Positions 41,404 through 54,390 are shown, counted from the stretch's first letter. The stretch is 64,000 nt of DNA from Skeletonema tropicum (GCA_037178625.1 CM074129.1:1922001-1986000); one strand, 5' to 3'. Notes: a model not told the origin generated them from the sequence alone. Numbers and translations: made by a program.

Positions 41404-44085
41404 CTATTTCTTCACACACAAACCAAGCCCTTCGAACCCAGGACTATCAGATATGTTGTCACTCTTTGCCAACATCAAATCATAACACATCTCCCACAGA
41501 TATGCTACAGCAGTTATTTGCATTCGTTCCAATGGAACGTCTTTTGACTTTGCCTTGTTACTTAAGAAGCCAATAAATTCTTTGCTCCAGACAAACAAGC
41601 TATCTTCACCGTCTACAGAACAGATTTGGTCTACACTCGTCGGATTGAATGCCATTGCACAATAAAAGTCAAGATCCTCAAAATGTGCATTCTGGACACT
41701 GCCATAAGTTTGTTGCGCATCTTTTGACGGGTAATATCTATAAAACCTTGACGTGCGCATCTCGGTACTTGAGCGTGAGTTTTGTTGGTGCTTCTTGATT
41801 CTGCTTTCAAAACATGTCCCCAACCCACTCGCAAACCCATCACGTATCCATTTGTCTTTCTCTCTATCGTAGCACAGATAACATCCTTCAAGCTTGCCCA
41901 AATTAGCATCAAATTTTAGGAATGTATTGCGGTTTGGAAGCACTAATAGACGATCATCGCATGAAGACATCTTAACACCTCTCACGACGTGGCCAACGAG
42001 ACACATCTGAGCTGCAACGGAGGGGAGATTATCTCTTACAAATTTCAGAGCAATGTGACTTGAACACTTTTCATCAACTCGGGCGGAGATTAGACGGTTC
42101 AGTCTTTGCATCATCAGCGGTACTAGTTGGTCTGCATTTGCAGTCATCCTATCATCAACATCACAAATGGTAACTCCTTTGAGGTTCAATTCAGCGGCTT
42201 CTCTCCATTTCGAATTACAGAGGTAGTCGGACGCATTCTTCAGAGTTGTATCCAAAGGATAGACGAACGACAGTGATGACTGCGGATTTAAAACTTGTAG
42301 TACTGGTCGCTGGCGACGTTTCAGCACGAGCTCCTCAGTCCTCAACATCCATGCTAGCCACACATAGCATGGCCTATCAAAGCTGCATTCAACTCTCATT
42401 TCATCCACAGTTTGTTTTGGCCAAAGTCTCTTGTTCAACTTTTTATCCGATCCATACAACTTCGTTTTATGGAATGTTTTGCCGTTGAACTTGCGACAAT
42501 GAATGAAGTCTTGCAATTGCTCAATATTTGGCTTCGTAAATGATTCCAGTGTGACATCTGCCAGCAACCCACTAGTGACAGTTCGTCGAAGCTCTTCTTC
42601 AATCTTACTGTTGCGAGATAGTAGCTCTTCAATACTGTTAAATTCGTCTAACGCATCTTTATACTTTTCTTCCGCCTTACGTGAATAACCCTCTTGTCGC
42701 ATCCTTCGTTGCCACTGATTGTTCATGTTCTTGGCATACTGCAGGTGCTCTGCGTGAGAGCCAGATGGCTTGTTCTTGTCAACCTCTGTCCCGTCTGGGT
42801 ATGTATCTGCGTCAAGACGAGTAGAATTAAAAGACATGAGATATTATGGCACTGGGTCACAATAGATTTTGCAAAAGATTGAACTCACCCCTTGGGAGAC
42901 CAGCAGCAAGCATGTCTTCTGCGGCCACCTGTCCTTTATCGAGCTGAATTTTCATTAGTGGCTGGAACTGCTTCCGACAATTATCTTTCACTTCCTTTGG
43001 CACACCCCTCTCCATTCCTATTACAACTCATCAAAGCATTCCAACTGGGATTCTGGCGATCGACTTTGCTTATCATTCCACCAAGGATAAAGCCTTTCGA
43101 TAAATTATCCATTGTTGCGTTCTCCTCCAACATCTGTGGTATACAGCAAAGCAAGTCAATAAATAAATAAATACAAAATAATCAAGCCATTCTTTTTACC
43201 ATGCTTCCCATCAAGATTAAACCCTGCTGCCCTCAATGGCCCATTGATCAATTCAACAAGTGTGTTCTTCAATGCACAAGCTTGCGAGTTCTTTGCTGTT
43301 GTACGGTCGGAAACGAAATGTAAAATCTTGAAGAAAGGACTCAAATCAGCTGGCTGATAACGTCCTGTCCCTGCGGCAGGGTGCTTGTTGCGCACAATTT
43401 TCTCCATTTCATCAAGCTTGTCATTCGCCTCAATCAGCATTGCCTGTAGCTGTGGAATATCTCCATCGCACCAGCAACACACTTTCAGCCACTCAGGAAT
43501 AGGATTACCAGGTGTCCACCCCAGTTGCTGACGAATCTTACTTATGAATGGCAGAAGGACTTTATTGTTGTAGTGGTCGAACTTCTGGCTTGCGACACTA
43601 CTTTTGTTGTCATTTCCTCCACTATTCTTGTCAGCTCGTTGAAATACGACCCATCCAAATCCAGCATTAGAGTAAACATCATTACCGCCTTTACACAAGT
43701 TTGGGACTTTGTATGGGAGAAATCCACTAGGACAAAGTACAGGGTCTAACTCCTTTTCCGTCAACCCAGTCACTGCAACGTAAATTGGCGCCATCAGTCC
43801 TGCTGCAGTAAAAGCAAACGTGATTTTAACGCTTATGCCTCCCTTCTTTCCAGCATTGTCTGTCCCTTCGAAAGCAAATACTCTACTATCATCAATCGAC
43901 AATACGCAGTTTGGGTGGACAAAATATACGTCATCAGCCCCTAGCGCCTCCTTTGCCATCTCGAACGTTTCCTTTACATCATCACTAAGATTGTCATAAT
44001 CTATTGGGCCACCAAGTTCCGGAGGTCGCTTTCCTTCAATGGCATGTGTTGCAATACATGTACAGGTGTTTGACATTGCAGCCAT
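41404..44085 (-). CDS. Transposase-like protein with DDE-like and GIY-YIG-like regions
   Basis: Three exons join in one frame: 44085-43200, 43017-42889 and 42806-41404, both introns with GT-AG ends, giving 805 residues. The N-terminal part has the spacing of a DDE/pogo-type nuclease core: CVLSIDDS, then CCWCDGDIPQLQAM, then GTGRYQPADLSPFFKILH, where QPxDxxxF is typical of the third acidic block. The C-terminal part contains GCYLCYDREKDKWIRDG followed by an Arg and KKHQ, resembling a GIY-YIG nuclease site. No N-terminal DNA-binding domain is seen, so a further 5' exon may be missing. No flanking inverted repeats were found. It may be an unrecognised transposon or a host-adopted gene. Both domain calls are made by eye. 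Confidence 0.5.
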
Positions 44086-44423
44086 AGTTGAATGTTCGGC
44101 TATCCATCGTGTTGTTGTCTTTTCGTGTAGACGTTAGTTGGCAAATTGTTTAGCTAAATACTAAAAAATAATACCCCCCGCCTTCTCGAAGGGGGACAAA
44201 TCGGGGGGAGATCCCCCGATAAAGGGCAGGCAAGCCCCCTATCCAAAAGCCTATTCCCGGTTGCATAGGCCTCTCTCTCTCTCTCTAGAGTCTCCACATT
44301 ACACATTTCACGATCAAGTTGAGCATGTACCTATTACTTCTGTGAATAAATAATGAATCCAAGCTAAATGAATTGTCGTCTGGGGATGACAGTGGACGTA
44401 CGGGAGCAAATTCAACTATCAAG
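44086..44423. other. Divergent intergenic region
   Basis: Lies between the transposase-like gene and the AAA/TPR gene. It contains G-run/C-run stretches (about 44175-44240) and a (CT)n run near 44270-44286, and presumably both promoters. Confidence 0.4.
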
Positions 44424-47400
44424 ATGTCTTCGAACAGCAAAGCATCCAGTATTCTTTCAGACTGGATTCGTCGTGCACTGGATGGAGTCGATCTATCCGC
44501 CCACCCTACAACTATTCGTAATTCCATAGCGCTCTGCTCGGATGACTACATGATGCCGGCGCTGCGGTTGGCATATTCATTAGTTGATCAACTTTGCAAG
44601 GAGGAAGCAATTGGTAAATCACCCACACTAAGCGTTGATTGGGTGGATAATATCTTCGTTTACAGTAACAATCGAGTTGGATCCGAAGTGATGCACGGCG
44701 GTGGTGGTCGTCGTGACAGTCTAGATAGTCAAGGTTTCATTGATAGTCTAGGATTTGATTTTGATCCCAGTGATGCCGATGCGAACGATTTTGATGTGGA
44801 TGATTTGCTCGGATCGATTCTCAACGATGGTACTGCACTTTTGGAAGATGGAAGAGATCGAGACGTTCAAGAAGCAGGTTGTGATTACATTAGGGCAGAA
44901 TTTTCACCATCCCTGTTCAATCTCATTGAGAATGATGCTGATGATGGTGGGCTTCCGAAGGACGTTATCATGCAATGTATCTCTTCTCTTGGGGTAGTCT
45001 TCTATGTGTTGTTCTCGGGGGGAGAACGGCCTGCACATTTCCCCACACCCACAGAACTTGCAGCACAGAAATTAACTACCAAATCCGACGCTAAGACAGA
45101 AGAGATTTCCCAAGAGCTGTCAGAAGACTTGGAACCTCTCCCCTTCGACCAAGCTGGAAACATTGATCTAGCTGGTGAACTGAGCATATTTGATAGTATT
45201 GATGATCAATACGTTAATGACCAGCTGGGTAATCGTACTTTTGATGATGCTCCTGATAATCCAAATCCAAAAAAGAAACATGCATCGAAACAGAATAGAG
45301 ATATCAGCAACGATTGCTCTGCACTAGCAGAATCGTTGAGAGCAAAGGGCCTTCCGAGTCCTTTGTGTGATTTAGTTGCCAACATGCTGGACTGCATCAA
45401 TGGTACTCTCAGTGGAGAAGACTCATACCAGAGCATGTCTGATGTCCGGAGTGACCTCCGACTCATGCTAGACAATCCCAATACCTTTCTCCGTGATGTA
45501 GACACGACGAAACTATCATCAACAGGATTACAGTTTATCGAGAAGACGATGTTTGGTAGGAATGTGGAACTGTCCAGCATCAAGGATGCATACCGGCGGT
45601 CGATATCATCTGGCGAGTGCACGCCAGTAAGTATCACCGGCACATCTGGCACGGGTAAGTCGCTTTTGGCCAATGAATTTGGGAAGTTCGTGGTATCAGA
45701 TGGAGGTATCTTTCTATCCGGAAAGTTTGATCAACTTCAGCAGGGCAAACCATTCAGTGCCTTAGCATCAGCATTCGGCCAGTATTGTGGTATTTTGTTA
45801 CATGAAGGCATGACATCGTCAAAAGAGGAGGTGGCGTCCCAGTTGAGATCCGTATTGGGGAAGGAGTCACACCACTTGTCGAAGATAATTCCCAGCTTGG
45901 CAACTATTCTAGGCTGTGAGTTGTCTGTGCTCAATCACAACGAAGACTGCATCAATGCTCAGAAGCGAGTGCAATATTTGTTATGCCAGTTTGTGGAAGT
46001 GATTTCCAGTTCATCGTCGGTCCCCATCACATTGTTTCTCGATGACTTGCAGTGGGCAGATACCGCATCCATCGCAGTAGTGAACCAACTCTTGTTTGCA
46101 GCAGGGTCATTGTCACATAAGCACTTTTTCTTTCTAGCATGCGCCCGTGAAAGAGACTCCACAACGAAGTGGTTGCCTGGAGTTGACATTCTCGTCGCTG
46201 GGGGGATCAATATGAAACTTGATTGCATGGACGAGCCTACGCTGAACGCAATGGTTTCAGAGACTTTATGTCTGTCGCCACGGCTAACTCGGACTTTGTC
46301 GAATGTAATATACCACAAGACGAAGGGAAACCCCCTCTTCGTGTCCCGACTGATGCGTTCGCTGAGCAATGAAGGTCTGTTGCGTCCAAGCTTGAGTCGA
46401 AGGCGATGGGAGTGGGACACGAAGGAGATTCGGTCTAGAAGACTGCCCGACGATGTTGCAATATTTTTGACAGACTCATTAGGAGAGTTGCCGAAAGAGG
46501 TCCAATGGGCACTGTTCGTTTTGTCATGCTTCGGAGCATCGTCAGAGAAGAACGCTTTTGTGGAAAGACAAGGGCTGGATGACAACGTACTCAAGAATCT
46601 TGAAATTGCTGTGGCTGAAGGGCTGGTGGACAAGATTGATGATCAGTACCGTTTCGCCCACGACCGAATCCAAGAAGCTGCCTACAACACAATACCAGCG
46701 CAGAAACGCTGCCTCATTCACTTTAAGTACGGTATTGAACTATCGTCTTTGTTGATTGGAGAGGAAGATGCAAGTGCCAGTGTTCTCTTCACTGCTGTAA
46801 ATCAGCTAAATCTAGGAGGTCCTCATGCTGTCCAAGATAGGAGTAAATATGTCACCGCTGCTCGACTCAATTTGAGAGCTGGAAAGAAGGCAATGGAGAT
46901 GTCAGATTACGAAACAGCGTACTCGTATTTTGACTGTGGGATTTCGTTTCTTCGCAAGAAGCACTGGGAAGAGCACTACTCACTGAGTTTGGAGCTGTTT
47001 AGTTTGGCAGCACGATGCGCTCTTACAAATGGGGATCGTACCAGCCTGAAGATACTTATTGCGGAAGTTGTAGCGAAGGCATATTTCTTTGAAGATAAGC
47101 TTGACGTGCTGTATCTTGAAACATGTGCGTTGGCTTCTTCTTCTAGATTAGCGGAATCAATTGAACAGGGGCTTGATATTCTATCCAAGCTGGGTATTGA
47201 AGTGCAAGGAGGCAGTGTGGAAGCATGTGTAGAAGGAGCAAAAGACTTACTGTCAGCATATACTTATGATGACTTATTGAATTTCAAGCAAATGACCGAC
47301 CCTACTATGATAATGGCAATGAAGTTCTTAGGAAAGTTGGAGATGGGAATGACTCAAATCATGCCCAAGTTTGTTCTGTTTGTGGCATTCAAAATTATTC

Positions 47401-48651
47401 AGCTTTCTTTGACACACGGAATGAGTCCTGTATCTCCAGTAGGATTAGCTTACTATGGCTCTTCTTTGGCCAAACAGGGGAATATCAACGAGGGATATCA
47501 CTATGTGAAGCTTGCTCTGTCTCTCCTCGACAAAGTGGATTCGAGAGAAAATGCTGGTGAAGTCATTCTCATATGCACACAAGTCAAATTGTATGTTGAG
47601 CCGGTTCAAGCCACTTTGGAGTGTCATCATGAAGGATACGCTGCGGCTATGGCATCCGGTGATAGCAGTCTAGCCGTCATCAACTTGTACGCCTCCAACG
47701 CAGCTAATTTTTTTGCTGGTGCCAACTTACAAAGAATGCAAGAACTATGCGCGAACGCAATACAGTTCTCTGAACAAAGGCAGCAGTTGATATTCATGGT
47801 CCAGCTCCAGCAAGTTCAGCGTACCGTGTCGAAGTTGACTGGTGCTGGCGAAGAGCCAAAGTATTCGTCGGAGGGACTAGACATTTCGTTGTCAAATAGT
47901 AGTGTATTGAGATCGCATTACTATCAAACAGCATATGTCAGCTTCATTTGTCGATCATATGATGATACAGTCGAAAATATTGAGAAGTATTTTGCCTTTC
48001 AAGAGACTACTTGGGGACATTTATTACTCGCCCACGCCATTCATGCATTCTATACTGGTCTCATCGCCTTTTGGGTGGCCAGAAAGTCGAAGGAGCAGAA
48101 ATGGTACGAAAACGGCAAAAAATCGAAGTCAGCCTTAAGAAGGTGGGCGGATTCGTCCCAGTGGACATTCGAGAATAAATGGTATTTGTTGGAAGCAGAG
48201 GAATCATTCAGCAAAAATGATTTTGAAACAGCTAAAAGATACTACAAGAAGGCGGCAATATCAGCGAAGCAGCACAAGGTAAGATGACCCGATTGGAAGC
48301 ATTGCTTTGTATGATTACGAAGTCCTTAATTCTGACATTCGTTCATCGCTTGTGATTGCATTTGTATAATTATTCTCATAGTTCATTCATGAAGAAGCCT
48401 TGGCTTACGAGCTGGCAGCGTACTTCTATTTGGAGTTGGGCGAGAGAGAACAATCTATCGAGCATTTTATGCTGGCGCATGAGAAGTATCAAGAGTGGGT
48501 GAGTTGATAGTTGAAGTCAGGTGAATTCATTGTTGCATATTGGTAGCTGTCTTCACTCATCATGCATGTCTGATTTTTGTACTTCTCAAAGGGGGCATTA
48601 GGGAAATGTGATAGCTTGCTAAAGTTTGTAGAATTCATGAAGAAGCTGTGA
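44424..48651 (+). CDS. Large AAA-type ATPase with TPR-like helical repeats
   Basis: Exons are 44424-48278, 48382-48498 and 48592-48651, with GT-AG introns and one frame, giving 1,343 residues. ATG 44424 is the first in frame. Residues ~170-330 resemble the end of a protein-kinase domain (SLGVVFYVLFSGG) without catalytic motifs. An ATPase of the AAA_16 kind follows: Walker A GTSGTGKS near residue 405 and Walker B LFLDDLQWAD near residue 540. The C-terminal half is a long array of TPR-like helices ending in KYQEWGALGKCDSLLKF. Related proteins in fungi, slime moulds and diatoms continue into GAF, histidine-kinase or cyclase domains; none is present here. A signalling ATPase is inferred; its partners are unknown. 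Confidence 0.8.
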
Positions 48652-49559
48652 CATAAGGGTGGGAGGTCATGACAACATATATGTGTCGATGCTTATTCGC
48701 CATTAGTGAGGTAAATGATGCGAAGCATTGCTTCAAGAGCGAGGGTACCAGTTTAGAGCAATTCAGAGCTGACGGTCCTCGATCCCTTCCGATGATTCCT
48801 ATAAATAATTAGATACTTCGTGTCATGTTGTAAATGATTGATGAACCGTATCGGTGACGCAAGTCTTTTTTCGTCAATATGGTTGGTATAAATCCATTGT
48901 AGATTAGCATAAATCAGGATATTGCGTGTCGGTAGAGTTCGTTACACACTATGCCCATCTTCTTTGACCAAACATCAATTCTCTGAACTTACTTCTATTT
49001 ATGAGGGGCGCCCTCTTAAAAGCACCTCATCACCATGGCATGGCCGATTTGCCTCTATGTCAGCATCATCTCCTACTATGTCGAAGAAATCAGAATTACG
49101 AAGCATAAAAACAAGCGCAACTGGTATCATATATTGCGTCGACGTTTGCGCGCCATGGTATAGTTATGTGTTGCCATTACTCTCCAATATATGCTCATAA
49201 ATAGTCAGATTTACACCACCAAAATCACTGGTTTTTATAGCTTGGGGCATGTAGAATCTACATTACGTGATATTCGACCCCAACTACTGCTCAGCATCGT
49301 CATCAATAAGTAAAAGAAGGGTAATGCAACGCTGTATGCGGTTTGTATCCGTTCTATTATTGCGAATCTTTGGTGCATGTCTACCTGTGCAAAATCAATC
49401 TGAACGTACAGTTGAAGTGAAGGATTGTTCTTGGCACATTTCCTTCGTACACAAACAGCATATAAAATTGACATGCTGTAGTCAGACCATATTGGAAGGA
49501 GATCCGCATATTCAACTGATGTGAATAGTCGCCAATCTCATAAAAGGAAGAATGGCCCG
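48652..49559. other. Spacer, no gene seen
   Basis: No convincing ORF. The right part leads into a tandem array. Confidence 0.4.
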
Positions 49560-50355
49560 TCAAATTTAGGCTTGTCAGCAGTAGCCCGTCAAAATACCAA
49601 TTCGTCTCTAAACAATGTGACTACAGCAATAAAACGTGTATAGTGGCCCATTATACTTGGTAGTGATAATATAAAAGGACATTGTCACTGATCAGACGAA
49701 GGGCATTGATAGGAGTGATGCTACAACCTCATAGGTGACCAGGTGTGACTGAATTTGGGCTTGCCAACAGCAGCACGTTCAGTCACCACTTCGTATCTAA
49801 CGCTGTCAGTATGGCAGTTAGCCGTGTTTGGTGGTCCATTCTACTAGGTATTGATAGTATATAAGCACATTGCCACTGCTCAGACGAACTGTGTTGATGG
49901 AACTGATGCGGCGAAGCTTTAGCCGCACCAGTGCGGTTCAATTTGGACTGGCAAGCATTAGCAGCATGCAACCACCATTTCGTATCTAACGCTGTTAGTA
50001 TGGCAATAAAACGTGTTCAGTGCCTCATTACACTTGGTGGTGATAGTATAGAAGCATAATGCCACTGCTCATGCGCATTGTATTGACAGAAGTGATGTTG
50101 CAACCTTGTTGGCCCCGGTGTGGTCGAGTTTGGGCTTGCTTGAAGCACTACAATTGGTCGCCATTCTGTGTCTAACGCTGTCAGTATGGCAAGGAGCCGC
50201 GTTAAGCAGCCCATTATACATCATCATGATAGCATAGAAGTATATCAATACTGCTCAGACGAAATGCATCGATAGAAGTGATGCCACGAACCATATGAGC
50301 ACGAATTCTGGGTAATTTGTTGTATTCCATTTAGCGTTATAGCTGTAGCATGTAA
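49560..50355. repeat. Tandem array, period ~187 bp, about four diverged units
   Basis: Landmark blocks recur at regular spacing. TCTAACGCTGTCAGTATGGC-like blocks lie near 49797, 49986 and 50171 (and, more diverged, near 49608). Each is followed by a CATTRCACTTGG-like block, a CACTGCTCAGACGA-like block and a GAATTTGGGCTTGC-like block. The steps are 186-189 bp. It has no coding capacity. Confidence 0.8.
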
Positions 50356-50930
50356 TGGGACGATTATCCTCGTGTAGATCCAATACCAGTAAAGGCGATC
50401 ATCCTTATTGACTAATACCATCGAGCGATGCGTCCACTATGTGTTTGTTTGTTGCATAATACGTTCTTGGCATCCGTAATGTGTCGTGATGATGCTGTAT
50501 CTGTGCTGATTGTATGTTTCACATTCTTACATGATATAATTGATTGTTATCATCCCACATCATTAGAAGCGCCAAGCCAAGGTAACACCCACTGCCAATT
50601 GCTCATATACGGCGGAAGTGATTGAGTAAATTGCTGCATGTGCATTATTCATTTCAGTAGTGTCATTCTCCTTCTTGATTTTGTGCGTATTCGGCCCGTC
50701 GTGACATGATTGGTAAGTCGCCAATGAGCTTGTCCCATCATTCTCTGCAGTTACGCACCAATACGAAGTTGCGTTCGGACTTGTATGCGGCAGGAATGAG
50801 TCGAGTAGGAAAGATACTTCATCAACTGGCATGATTGGTGCCGACTTTGACTGCTGCCGATGAACACTCTCCACGGAGAATCATGAGAGTACAGCACCAG
50901 AACCGTACAATTAAGGTGGATAAGGTTGTT
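50356..50930. other. Spacer, no gene seen
   Basis: Short ORFs only, none with recognisable features. Confidence 0.4.
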
Positions 50931-51003
50931 GTTTACATAAGACCGCTTGCACACTGCTTCAACATACCATGTAGAAGCTAGTCGTAAGTGGTCTTATGTA
51001 AAC
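50931..51003. repeat. Hairpin with 18-bp arms
   Basis: GTTTACATAAGACCGCTT at 50931-50948 pairs with AAGTGGTCTTATGTAAAC at 50986-51003 (one mismatch), leaving a 37-nt loop. Function unknown; it could be a solo end of a small element. Confidence 0.65.
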
Positions 51004-51197
51004 TCCAAGTATTGCAGCCACTGTCAATGAAGATCAGTCGTTTACTTCCTCAGCTTCATTGCAAGTCAAAAAGAGAAGCCCTTGCTTTTGCCAAATTTGT
51101 CTAGCTTTGGATTCGTAAGTAGGAGGTATCGTAAGTTACAGTACCTAGAAATTACGGTAGAAAAAAAGTGCGGGTTTTGGAATCTGAAATCGTTGTG

Positions 51198-52008
51198 GAT
51201 GAGCGGACACGAGCGGACGTCCGCTGACATCCGTTCATGATTGAACGAGGGGAGTGATGCAATAACACATCATGATGTTATCATGATGTTCAACAACGAC
51301 AGCAGCAACGAGGTTGGGGGGGTTAGCCACTTATCATAGGGATAGCGCAGGCTCGTCTCCTTCCTCGCTACGGCGGGGCGGGGAGATAGCCGAAAAACGA
51401 AGGGGAACTGCGAAATTATAGCCAAACGTATATCGATAAATATATACTAATAATAAAAGATCACCCTCATTGACTTTAGCAGATAAAGTTGATTTAATAG
51501 CCGTGCTTCATTAGTAAAACCTTCTATTTATTATGATGGTTTAATCTTATTTGTATTAGTTGCAACTGAATAATATTATAATCGAGTTGCTGTACGCTCG
51601 ATGCCTTCACACCATACTCATCAGCGAGTCTCCTACTCGGTCTATTAGATTTGCCACGATCACATCCAGCGGTCGCCGGTGTATCCGCAGCTGATGTGGT
51701 CCGGAGATGCTCACCGAGCCAACAACCTCCCCCCGCTGCAGAAGGATTAATATAATGATTTCTATGATGCGGGGCCGCACAACAACAGTTTTTGTGCAGT
51801 TCCCCTTCGTTTTTCGGCTATCTCCCCGCCCCGCCATGGCGAGGAAGAAGACGAGCCTGCGCTATCCCTATGATAAGTGGCTAACCCCCCCAACGTCGTT
51901 GCTGCTGTCGTTGTTAATCATCATAACATGTTGTGTTATTTCATCACTCACCTCGTTCAATCATGAACGGATCGGATGTCAGCGGACGTCCGCTGATGAG
52001 CGGACATC
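51198..52008. mobile_element. Non-autonomous element with ~214-bp inverted repeats
   Basis: Arms 51198-51411 and about 51796-52008 are inverted copies with roughly 90% agreement by eye. The outer ends are rich in GCGGACGTCCGC palindromes. About 385 bp lie between the arms, with no coding capacity. The right end carries extra short GCGGACRTCAGC repeats. I could not fix the target duplication. Confidence 0.75.
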
Positions 52009-52228
52009 AGCGGACGTCAGCTGACATCAGCTGATGTACAGGTACATAGCGTAAGGTACTACATACCTTATGTAGATATGTAGCTACTTATTGTACCGTA
52101 GATAGGTACCTAGTAGTATACTACTTTACGTACCAGTAGTGTACATACGTTTTTCGGGGATCTTCCAGGATGGAAGCGAAAGAAAATCTGCCCTCGCTAC
52201 TCGCTAGCTTTGGCCCCAATAATCATAC

Positions 52229-54390
52229 CGTCGGGCATCCTCGCGTGTTTATGATCTAGCGGGCCTGCGTCCTTTGTTTGCCCCCCGTCGCCCCCTTTTT
52301 CATAGCTAGGTAATCGCTAACTATTTGACACACATGTGCGTTGAGGTGCCCCACCACCACACCATGGTGCAATTCCGCCATGCCCTACTATCCCTACTAG
52401 TTCAGAAACTGCCTCGTGCGCAAGTTGGGAAGCCTTAGATTTTGTATTATTGGCTGCGGATTGGTTTCCTTGTTTTTGTGTGGTTAAATCGCCATCTAAA
52501 TTGATACATCTCTCACAACATCGTGCCATGGCGTTTATCTAAAGTCCACGCACCACTCCGAGCAGCAATCGTCCATATGCTGGATCATAATGACGCCCTA
52601 AGCATATTATTTACCATCGACAAGCTCGCCGTGATGTGCAATGTAGCAGCAGGTCTGGATGATGAGGGGATTCATGTGACAACAGGAGAATTATGTAATG
52701 CCTCCAAAAAATCAAACGACACACCACCCTACCACCCCTATGAGGGGATGTGGACAGCGACACAAACACCTACTTCGTTATGAAGGGCGCAGACCTCCAA
52801 AACCACCATGTATTACTTCTGCCGGACAGTTCGAATCGAATGATGAGCGGGTAGGCAACCCTTTGACCGAAATAGGACGTCTTTGACATGTTGGATGGAA
52901 GAGCGGGTAGGTGGCATGTGTGTTGGATAATGACATTCAGGATGGGTTACTTCTTATGGACTGCGGCGATGGGTACGATTGCAGCGAGACACGCCGAGGC
53001 AGGGTTTCCGAGAGACATAATTATGGTGTGACCCAGTTCTTTCTACCCTAGGGAGCAACTTCCGTAGCAAAAAAACTTCAATTGAGAAAGGAAAGTTGTT
53101 CACATGACAATAATCACAACCTTCAAGCACTGCTTGGTGCAGAAGAATCAACGTTCGGTTAGGGCGCACTCCACATTGCGGCTGTGATCAACTCACGATA
53201 CGTTGCATCGGACGAGCAACTGAGATGATTATTGTTGGCTGGACGAAAGCGCTGTTGCATGAGCTTGACATTAAATATATTGATGTATCTAATATTGTCA
53301 AGGGATGCCCATCTAGGAGGACTCATAATCGAAATGAAGCTAGTCTTGCGGCTGATTGCATGATTATTGTCTTGTAAGAAATCATGGATGAGGGGGCAAA
53401 GCATTTTAACCTAATCACTGGTTATGGCAAACGAGCAGGGCTTGAACACTCGTCAATATTTTAGTTTGGGCTGGTTGGGAGGTGAGAAAAAGACTAAAGA
53501 AGACAACTAAATTACATTGTCTTGGTGTGGACACAAGTGCTTATGGCGCTAATGGTTATGCACTGGACGCAGTCAAGAAGTCGCTTGAGGAGTTCTCTGG
53601 ACTGTACGGTTTCAAAGTGACCGCAATTACTGGAGATGGAGATGCCGGCGGCGGTGTTTCTGATCACTATGTACGAGCAGCTTTGGTAAAGGCTAATAGA
53701 GGATGAGATCAACTACTTGATGCATGCACTAAACAAGTGTCTTGAATCTGCGGGACAATATACGTTTGGGCAGCAAGGGGTGAACAAAAGACTGTTATTT
53801 ATTTCAACCAACTGTTGAAAGCTATCAAGGAGGAAGGATGCAATAAACTCGATGGTAAACATTGCTTGGACGAAATCTATGCTACTGTTGTACATATATC
53901 ATTGAACGACGACACAGACACATGGCAGCAATCTTCGCCCAAGGACAGGGGCAACACGGCTTGATAACAATGATGGTAAGTATTTTGTCCTGCAAACAAA
54001 GCTTGGGAAAAGCCGCAGGGAAAAGCAAAACGAAATGGGAAAGTGAAAAGGGTGTAAATACATGAAAACACCATTATTTTAAGAACAACACATCTCATGT
54101 CGACTTCACACATGTAAATCTAGATGACTTGAAATTGATTCATCAATAGCTTGCTTACAAAGGCTTCCCAACTTGCGCACACACATGGCACTATTACATC
54201 ATAGGAAGGACGAGGTTGCTCATTACTCGGCGCAAGTTCGGACTTGGTCCATCATGTAGGAGCAGGCTGCACCCTTTTCGTTCTAGCGATCATCTAGCGA
54301 TTGCCCACGAAAACCCACAAAAACAGTCGAAAAAGGGGGGTACCCACAATGACGCCCGACAGATCATAAACACGCGAGCGATGCCCGACG
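52229..54390 (+). mobile_element. Decayed DNA transposon with terminal inverted repeats
   Basis: Ends match as inverted repeats (CGTCGGGCATC at 52229 and its complement ending at 54390), continuing through TCGCGTGTTTATGATCT and, more weakly, for about 90 bp. The interior contains a broken transposase-like reading frame. 2.16 kb in total. Superfamily not determined. Confidence 0.65.
53482..53820 (+). pseudogene. Transposase remnant
   Basis: The ORF 53482-53706 contains LHCLGVDTSAYGANGYALDA and ITGDGDAGGGVSDHYV. The next frame continues with EINYLMHALNKCLESAG and FGQQGVNKR. The D-containing blocks (VDTS, GDxGGG, LMHALNK) look like a DDE transposase core, but stops and frame changes prevent a full protein. 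Confidence 0.55.

Noticed and set aside
43156..43199. Transposase-like ORF ending at 43156 as a separate gene
   Set aside because: The last residues are low-complexity intron translation; a GT donor at 43199 and an AG acceptor at 43018 join it in frame to the next exon.
44170..44245. G/C-run palindromic stretch as a terminator or G-quadruplex
   Set aside because: Runs are short and irregular; no defined structure could be supported.
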